Notes under the pieces: model-generated
Told to the model about the DNA's origin: nothing
Seen by the model: the letters and a program-made list of their open reading frames with translations, nothing else
Database searches by the model: none
Translations under genes and position numbers: made by a program
Shown: positions 35,401 through 44,400 of the stretch, piece after piece
How the letters are laid out: the number at the start of each line of letters is the position of its first letter
Numbering within the stretch: position 1 is the first letter of the stretch
Source of the DNA: Psococerastis gibbosa
Lineage: Eukaryota > Arthropoda > Insecta > Psocodea > Psocidae
NCBI GenBank assembly: GCA_963971405.1
Contig: OZ020490.1
Coordinates: forward strand, 3,286,001 to 3,350,000
DNA: 64,000 nucleotides
Direction: 5' to 3'

Positions 35401-38400
35401 AACAAAAGGTTGCACCTCAATGTGATAGGTGATTTGTTTGTGGTCAGAGAGGCTCTCATTGTCCGATACAGTCCAATCTTTGACATGTCTCCCAAGGCTT
35501 TGGCTACTAATAGTGATGTCGAGCACTTCCTTCCTCACAGCAGTGCAAAAGGTAGGCTTAGCTCCTCGGTTGTGTACCAGCAAGTTTTCCTCACATATGA
35601 ATTCCATGAGATCTATACCGCGTTGGTTTATATCAGTACTTCCCCATGCAGTATTGTGTGAGTTTGCATCACAGCCTATTAATATTTGGAGATTTTATTT
35701 TCTACAGTGCTGCACCAGACTGATGACCTCTGAAGGCGGAGACTCTTCAGAGTGCGAAAAATAGGCAGATGCTATTACCATTCGGGTCCCGTTTATTGTC
35801 ACAGCAATCGCAACTAAGTCTCGGGTGAGAAATTGAGGAAGCATTTCTGCTGGGATCCCTTCAGTCAGTATAGCTGCCCTGGGGTTTTCACTAGGTCTGC
35901 AAACGAATAGTTTGCCCTTAAATCCGAAAAGACCGCGTACTACACCATCATTTCCAGTATAGGGCTCCTGAATTAGTGCTATATTGAAATTTTCACACAC
36001 CATTGTCTGTACAAAAACTGCAGTGGCTGCAATTGCATGCTGCAAGTTAATTTGTATGATTTTAAGCGTCATAATGGCAATCTTTGTTCAGCAGTTTGAG
36101 AGGGAATGTCCGACATATTCTCCTTAGAATTTTGCCCCTTTCCCGATAGTATTCTCCTTGATCTGTCCACCGCCCTCACGGCCTCCCGATAAACTGGGCA
36201 GGCCATTGAATCTACTCTGTGTCCGACACATTCACGTATGTAACACTTTAAGGGCTGCACGCAGCCCTTCGCCCTATGGCCTTGGTCTCCACACCGTCTG
36301 CATCTCTCTGGAAGCCTTTGGCTGTTATCGCACTTTCTGCGCCCGAATTTCTGGCAGCATGAGCAAAAGTCAGGAATTACCATTTCTCTGATTTTGGCTT
36401 TTACCCAGCCAACACTCATAGAGGCCATATTTATAGCTTTTAGAGCAATATTGGTTGGCATCCTCACTACCACACTACAGGTCCCGAATTGATTGAGTCG
36501 CAAAGTGCCAACTTGAAAAGAGTTCTCATCAGCAGACAGGTATTGTGCTAAGGTTTCTTTAAGTTCCGTCTGGCTCACTGTTTCATCCAATCCGCTGATT
36601 ATAACCGGTTTTAATTTATTAGTCACTATCACATCAGAGTTTGTTTTGGCTCGGATTTCTGCCACAAGCGCCTGATTTGCTCCTATTCTTGTTTCCTTTA
36701 CGACGACTCTAATGTCCCCCTGTTGAGTTTGGGTCAGCTTCTTTACAGTGACCCCCATCGCCTTAGGTTTAATTTCAGACTTAATTTTTGAGACCACATC
36801 AGCAAAGGACTCACCAGTATTACGTTTAACAACGATTGTTTCATTTCTTGGATTCGGCTTGCCAAATTTGGCTTTTGATTTGTCTGGTGCCCAAACACCC
36901 ACCTCCATTTTTAGATCTCTAAATAAGCATTCAATTAACTTTCGGAGTTTTTCAGCATCGGTTAACCCAGAAACTGTTATAGTACATTTCTTCGTTGGAA
37001 CGTTAGCAATAATTGGTTTAATTTTTCTTAAGGCCTCAAGAATTTGGTCCTCAATTTTTTCATCATTTTCTAGAAAACCAATAATTGTTCTGCGGGAGTC
37101 ACTTACAGGTTTTTCTTCATCCCCTTCTAGAATTGCTGAGTCTTTGCTTACTGCTGTGACGATTAGACCTGGGGACGGATTCTTTTGTAATACCTGATGG
37201 ACAGCTGGAAGCTGTGAAACCAATCTTTTAATAAGACTCTCCGAACTACAGGAACTACTGTCTTTCACATCGAACAAAAAGATTCGTAGTTCTTCCCCGT
37301 TTGTTATCATGCTTCTCTTGCTAGGCTTAGTACATTCAAAGGCCAATTTTGGCCACCATTGGTTGCACAGCTCTTTTATTTGGTGGTTGTCAATGTACTT
37401 ACAGATTTTTTCATTTATCTCCGAGGCCTGAATCTCCCGTTTCATCTCGTTGAAAGAACTCGTTTGCGTTCCAACAGTTTCAATCGAGCGGCACGGTGAG
37501 CTTTTATAACTATCCATGATTTCCAAAATCCCTTTTATGGCCAGTATAGTGTTCTCCTTAGTGGCAGAGCCATTTTCGACTTCATTTAATAATTTTTGAA
37601 GCCCCTCCTCTATGGTCCGCTTAAATTCACCATCGTCATCATAATTATGACAGAAATTCGTTCTTCGTCTCTTAACTCCAGGGCTATCCAGTGATAGATC
37701 GGGCATAGACGATCGCCTTTGTGGTGAGGCTCGCACAAGCAGAGGCTTTCGCTTAAAAATTTCCAAACTTTTTACATTCCCAGTCACTTGTGATAACTTA
37801 TTTATATTTTCTTCGGACATTTCAGCATAGCAGCTGTGATGTGAACACACGCGAACAGCACTAAAAGCTGAGCAATGCACAAAATAAAAAGAGTTAAAAA
37901 CTTAATATTTCCTTTAAAACCAATTTCACTGCAGGCGTAAACAAGATGCATCCGTTCACGACCGAGTCTTGACAGACACTCGAGCTCATGGTTAGGAACC
38001 ATCTATTATATTTAATTATCGTTGGCTTTTCCCGACCCTCAAGATATCTATGTCTTTAACTTTTGCCATTTTAATTTTTAGATGCCTACAAATCGTCTAA
38101 CAATATCTGCTATTCGTCAACCCTCAACACTGCCTACTGAACAAACAGGTAATCCTAAAAATGGTATATTTGTTATTATTTTATGATATGAGAACCTTGT
38201 GGACTTCATAATTAGTATGCCATCAGGCATCATCTTAGGTGCCCATTCCACCGACCGGCTAGGGCTATTTACAAAAACGGTGACGTGGTAGCAGACATTC
38301 AAGACTTAGGCGGGGACTCTATCGATCTCGGATTGCAGAATGCAAATGACATTGACGGAAATGTTTGTTTTTCTTTTTATAGAAATCTATTAAAATGTTT

Positions 38401-41400
38401 GTAATTAACATATCCCATGAAGCCATTTTTTAATTTCAGTTTGTTTGTTTGTGATTTTACTCTATGATCATTGATCAATTTTAACTATGGCATAGAGGAA
38501 AACAAACATTTCATATGCATTCTGCAATGCGAGATCGGTGGAATCGCCACTTAAGTCTTGAATGTCTGCTACCACGTCACCGTTTTTGTAAATAGCCCTA
38601 GCCGGTCGATGGAATGGGCGCCTAAGGAAATCATAGTCCTAGAAGAGTTTTGGTTACCTAAATGTTTCCAAATCATTTCGACACCTAAAAATAACTGTAT
38701 AAAAATTCCGGGATAGGACTTTCCAAGGGGCTTTTCAATGACGTAGGCCTACTTGTAGTGTGGCCCGTTGAACCCCGTTTTCGGACGTTATTGTATCCGA
38801 ATAAATTTCTAGCCATTGCCAAACTGGTTCACTCCTCATTGAGAACCCATACCGGCTTCAATTGCCAATGGGCAAGCTCAGACATGCTTACCATTGACAT
38901 TGTTATGGTAACAGCTTCGGTTTCGGTGGCAAGGTGGTAGCGTGCTTGCGTACTTTACGAGTGTCTACACATCATGCGATCAGTACGGGTATTAACCTAG
39001 AGAGGCAACTGAAGTAATCGGATACATTCATTAAATTGTTTGTATGCGATTAAACTTTTATTAACACTGCCGGCCGCAGTGTCCAATGAACTCTTTTTTG
39101 ATTTTCAAAACTCTGTTACATGAGCTGCTGTTCACTTATCGGTTTGGCATTTCATGACTTTTCCTAACTATGTGCATATTTTAAACCCATGAAAAAAATT
39201 TTGCATTTAGTCAGCAGTTTCTCCGGAAACCGTATTGGCATACGTTGCCGGCCGCAGTGTCCATTGGACACTTATGGGAGAATGCATTGGGTCATTGCTA
39301 TATCAACAGCCAGTTCGGGGGGATTGTTTAGTTTCAGGTAGTATTTCACTGTATACAATGTGTAAAGAATGGCATATCTTTTACTTCCTTATTGCCATAG
39401 ACCTCAACATAGCTTACGGATCCACATTTTTTTGCCAAATCAGCACAAGTCATTTACTTCATTACATGCCTCTTGTCCTCTTAGCAAAGTCAAACTGCAG
39501 TTTAATATTCGATGACGCAGAAAATAGGAGGTCTCAAGTGGCACAGCATAAAAAATGGAGGGGAGTGCATTGTACGATCTTTGGCAGCAGAAATTGAAAA
39601 TAGTGGAAGAAACGTCACCCGTGACAATTTCTTTATTAGTCTGCCAATAGTTTATTACCTGATGGTTTCCAAAAACAAGAAAATTAATTGGGAAGGAAAA
39701 GTGGGAAAAGGCGTAAGTTCTTAATCATGGATGGATACAGGGGGAGGGTTACTGCCCCAAAAAAAATAGTTTATTACCTGATGGTTTCCAAAAACTTGAA
39801 AATGGATTGGGATCGAAGAGTGGGAAAAGGCGTAAGTTCTTAATCATGGATGGATACAAGGGGGGGGGGGGGTTACTGCCCCTCAAAATTTAGTAAATCT
39901 ATTATAAGTTACTTTAAATTACGCTTTGATTTAATCGATACTACATAATAGGTTTTTCCTATTTTGACCCACAACTACCCCCTCCCCCCACCAAATGGGC
40001 CGATCCGTCCCTGTTCTTAATACAGCTGGGAAAAGAACCGCTCGGAACAGGATGGGGCGATCAGGACTGGGCATATTTGTGAAAAGACAATGCGAAATCC
40101 CATAAGAGTCCAATGGACACTGGCGGCCGTTAACGTATGTCAGATGTTCCGGCCGGCACAGTGTTACCAAAAAAAAAAAAACAACGGCGTAAGCCCGATT
40201 TATCAAAGTATATGGGAACGTGTCCACTGAGGGCAAGTAGAAGCCACTATTGTTTACTGCTCTATTTGGGAAATTGTCGTCTTTAGAGCAGTGGTTCCCA
40301 ACCAGTGACGGTGTCGCTGCGGACCACCCTTTACATTTATTATTATTATTCTTTTTTTAGAATTCTAAGATTTCAAGGATATCACTATATTTAGCTTAGC
40401 ATGATTTTAATGTACGATTAAGTTTATGTGAAACTTGGGCATTCATTTTTTTTACAAGTTGTTTTATTCTCGGCTTATTGTTCTTGTTGATAGCAACTCT
40501 GTACGTCACCGTGGCGTTGGCATTCTCGCGGACCATTTGCCAGGGTCCGCGGACCACCGGTTGGGAACCACTGCATTAGAGAGAAAAGGTTTCCTTTCGT
40601 GTAGAGTCTCAAACCTTCGACGTTTCGCGCTTTATACTTCTCTACCATCTGGAATACTCCGGTTTGTGATCATGAATTTAATATTGTTTTACAGATGGCA
40701 GTGTTGAAGTGCGCGTGCTTGAGAGGCCGGCTCGGCCAATCCGGAGGACTGTCCCTGTGCCACCGGAAACTTCTGCACAAGGTGAGTTCCATAGAGAAAC
40801 TATTTTCTTTGCCCACCGATTCGGATTACCTTAACAAAAGCAAGGTAAACGTCGGTGAGCAATTTCTTCTCCTGACTTCTAGATAATTTGGTGGATTTCG
40901 TGTGTCCCAGTTATCGGCAGTATTGCGTCTGGCAAACGTGCCTCCATCGCGTCAATTTCATCTTTTGTTACAAAAAAAATAATTTGTCTGTGCGCAAATG
41001 GCACCAACAGGTAGGTAATCTGTAAACTGCCCCTTGTTCTCTTCATACAATTCTCGTAATAGAAAATGTATATAACCGCTTTTTTATTATACCTTATAAT
41101 TTATTGTTTTATATTCAGGTATGCCGGCTTCTCACACAGATGACGCAGCTATACCAGCTTCTAGGCCCGACGTGGATGTTGCGGTCAACGGTCTGCAGCG
41201 TATTCCTCTAAATGTCCGTACTGTTGATCAGATGAATGTTCTACATTTAGCTGACACCGGCGAAATGGTTGGTCAACTTGCACGACGTGATCCTGTAGAT
41301 GCACCAAGGCCGGAAGCTGTTCCAGGAGTGGAAGTACCTACTGTCGAAGGAGTAACTGTTCCAACAACAGGATTTGTGTCTGATATTGGCGATCCCGTTG

Positions 41401-44400
41401 TAGTAATCGCAACCCCACAGCCCGAAGTTTCTGCTTTTGACCAGGCAGCCGTACGCTCACTAGCATTGGGAGCTGATATCAACGAAGAAGTCGATCAGGC
41501 TGCAAGACGTGATCATGCAAAAGTACCAAGGCCTGAAGCCAACACAGTGTCTATTGCCGAGGGAGGAACTGTTCCACAACAATTTGGGGTTGATGTTAGA
41601 ACAGATCTGCAAGTGTTGCCAGATTTTGCTGGTATAATCGAAGCTTCACAGCGTCATGTAATTTCTACAGTTGGAGCACCTAGCGCAAATGAAATTTTAG
41701 CAGTACTAGAGGCTGATACTACGGCAAGTATCGACTTGTTAGCGGCACCCCAACCTGCAGTGACAAGCGATGCTACGCAAGCCGATCTTGGCCCATTGGC
41801 TGTACCTAGACAGAAAGCGGAAGTAGTAACTGCTGCTCCAATAGGCGCTGTTATCGGTCTTGTCGGAATGTCTGACCACGACACGGTTCGTCAGCGTCCT
41901 CCCGAGGATATCACTCCAGCTGGGAATGCTGAGGAACAAGTTATCGTAAAAGTTAAGGCAATTGACATTGCAAGAGTTTCTGCTCCTAGTGCTAACATTC
42001 AGCCGGTGGAAGGACGTCTAGAAATGGCCAGGAATGCTGGATTAGATCAGGCACAGATGCCGTTGATTGCTGCTGTAGGAGCTGTTGAGGTAAGAGCTCC
42101 ATCGATCAGTATGGTGGACAGTAGAGACGGGGAAGTGCATGCTCCTGGTGCTGCTGCAGTTGTGGATAGTATTGAGGCTGCGGATCTTGCTTCTATCGTT
42201 GATCCTGCGGCCGGTCGCAGTGATGCCGCTGTAAATGTCGAGCAACAAGCTCCGGCGATTGATTTGCTGGGTAGTAGAAAAGATGAGGCGCATGTTGCTG
42301 ACCCTGTGGAGCCATTGGGAGCTTCAAGAACTAGTAGGACTCTGCCGAGTCGCGTTGATAAAGCTACTCCTCAGAACGGAAATCGGTCTATGACGTCATG
42401 GGAGGAGGCGCAAATGCAGTTACGACAACTGTTTGAGGATTGGTGTAAGTTATAGCTTTTATAATGTATATTCTGTGAGGATATTTTGTGTGCCAAACAT
42501 AAAATAACCTCCATGTCTTATACCTTGTATACAAATGAGTGACTCTTAATATACAGTCCAAAAATGGGCATAGGTGGGTGCCAGGTGTGATAATATACCT
42601 GATAATAACAGGTTGAAAGAACAGTTCTGCCGTTCCGATAAAACTCCGGACAAAGGATAGTTAGCTTAAGGCACAAGCAGTGTAGTCTCATTTATGATCC
42701 GTATCCAAATTCTATAATTGAGGAGCTTGGTTACAAACGTGGCCAACTCCATTTTTTTTACAAAATGGGGTTTTGATCCGACCTTGCAGAAAATTTTAAT
42801 GTCCACCTGCACGTTGTAAAATAAAGTGACAAAAGCAGCCAGATTGCGCACAGAAGCACTGAGAAGTCTTAATGCAATTTTCAACAGAAAATCCACTCCT
42901 GAAAAATTCTACAACTTGGAGTTGGCCATGTTTGTAAACAGCCTCCTCAATTATGTACCGTGATTTGGCCATCGGCATCACCTGAAGCTGGAAGCCAGTA
43001 GCAAGAAGTAAGTGTACCGTGATTGGTGGTGAATAGGGTCACAACTGGGGCGTGCGTACTACAGTAATTTCGACTGACCCCCCCCCCCCCTTAGAATTTC
43101 TGGATACGGCCTTGGGTCTTAAAACCAAACAAATATAAAATGTAAGTTTTGACCCGATTCACCACCATTCTCGGTAATATACTGTATTTTCCATTTTATT
43201 TCAGGTGATGCAAATATCTTTGAAATCCAGCCTGGTCTGAGGTAATATATTAAACATTATTATACAATATTTTGTCAGTAACAGTAAAGATGGTCAGTTG
43301 GTAGAAAACTAGACTATGAAACTGAAAGCTAGACAACTCAATTTTCTGCCTGGCCTGGGTCCATCCAACCCTATTCGGTAGGAAAAAAACGTCCCAATAT
43401 AGCCGTGGCCAAGAGAGGATGCTCTACCAGTCCTCAGGCATAGACTCTCATAGGTTTTCGCACCGCAGCGTTTAGTAGTAAAGATAAATCGTAGAAGATA
43501 GGGGCTACGGAAGTAAGGTAGTACTCGTCATATCGACGAAAAAATAGAAAAGCATGCTGACCACTGCTATAAGCGCTAACTATTGATTTTAGGTGCCCAT
43601 TCCATTCCTGTCTCTCCACTTCTGGTTATTCAGCATTTCCTCTGGTACCAGTCCTACTCTTCTGAGATTGTCCACAATCTGGTTCTCTTCCTTGGTCTTT
43701 CCCTTCTGCGTGTTCCCTCTATTTCTTCCCCTAGCCATTCCCTCTACGTGCCAGAACCTATCTTCTCGCTAGCTTTTCCACCAATGGTTCTTACACCCAG
43801 AATTCTCTTCTCAATCACATCATTTCTAATGCTATTCCGTCGAATTCGACACATATCTGTACTTGGTTAAGTCATGCCTTCACCTGTTTCATTGCGTCAA
43901 TGGTAAGCTTGTCTCAGCTAGTCCATTATCGCCTGTAACCAGTGTAGGTTGACATTGAGAACGTATACCAGTTTGCCAATGGCTTAAAATGTATACAGAA
44001 ACAATACAAATGTGTCCGAAATCCACGGGGTCGCTGGCATTGGGCGAGGGGCCACTATAAGTAGGCCTGGGTCCATAAAAAGTCTTTCAAAAATTACAAT
44101 TAACATAATCCTATTCCTTGTTGTCCTCGGATGAGCTGTTCTGATGAACTTCATCTCAGCCGCTCGGGGTACATTTTTCATTGCCTATGTTGTTTTAGGG
44201 ATCACTGGAAAGATAAGAACTACGTGCTTCAAAAACTACGAACACTGTGGACAACAACTCCGGCGGCCACATTTGAAGAAATCTTGGACGAAGAGGGTTG
44301 TATGCAGAATCAGCTACGACTCGTGACCGCTTTGTTGAAACTCAATTTTGAGGGGCTGGCTAGTATTATTGAAGAGAATGGCTTTGTAACGGCTGCTGAA

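Larger units (their letters stand above)
32379..37981 (-). mobile_element. Full-length RNase H-bearing LINE (I-like), 5.6 kb
   Basis: A minus-strand LINE with gag ORF1, ORF2 (endonuclease, RT, RNase H, Cys/His tail), a short 5' UTR and a (TAC)n-type 3' tail. A 14-bp target duplication GAGCTCATGGTTAG flanks it (32365-32378 and 37982-37995), which fixes both ends and shows it is not 5'-truncated. It lies antisense in intron 14 of the kleisin-like gene. Coding defects are one nonsense codon and one frameshift. Confidence 0.93.

Noticed and set aside
32972-35764. Several plus-strand ORFs of 60-155 codons across this stretch
   Set aside because: They are antisense shadows of the LINE ORF2 on the minus strand; no start context, domains or splice logic support them.
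41273-41939. Minus-strand ORFs opposite exon 17
   Set aside because: Antisense of a low-complexity Ala/Val-rich exon with strong codon bias; open frames there are expected by composition.
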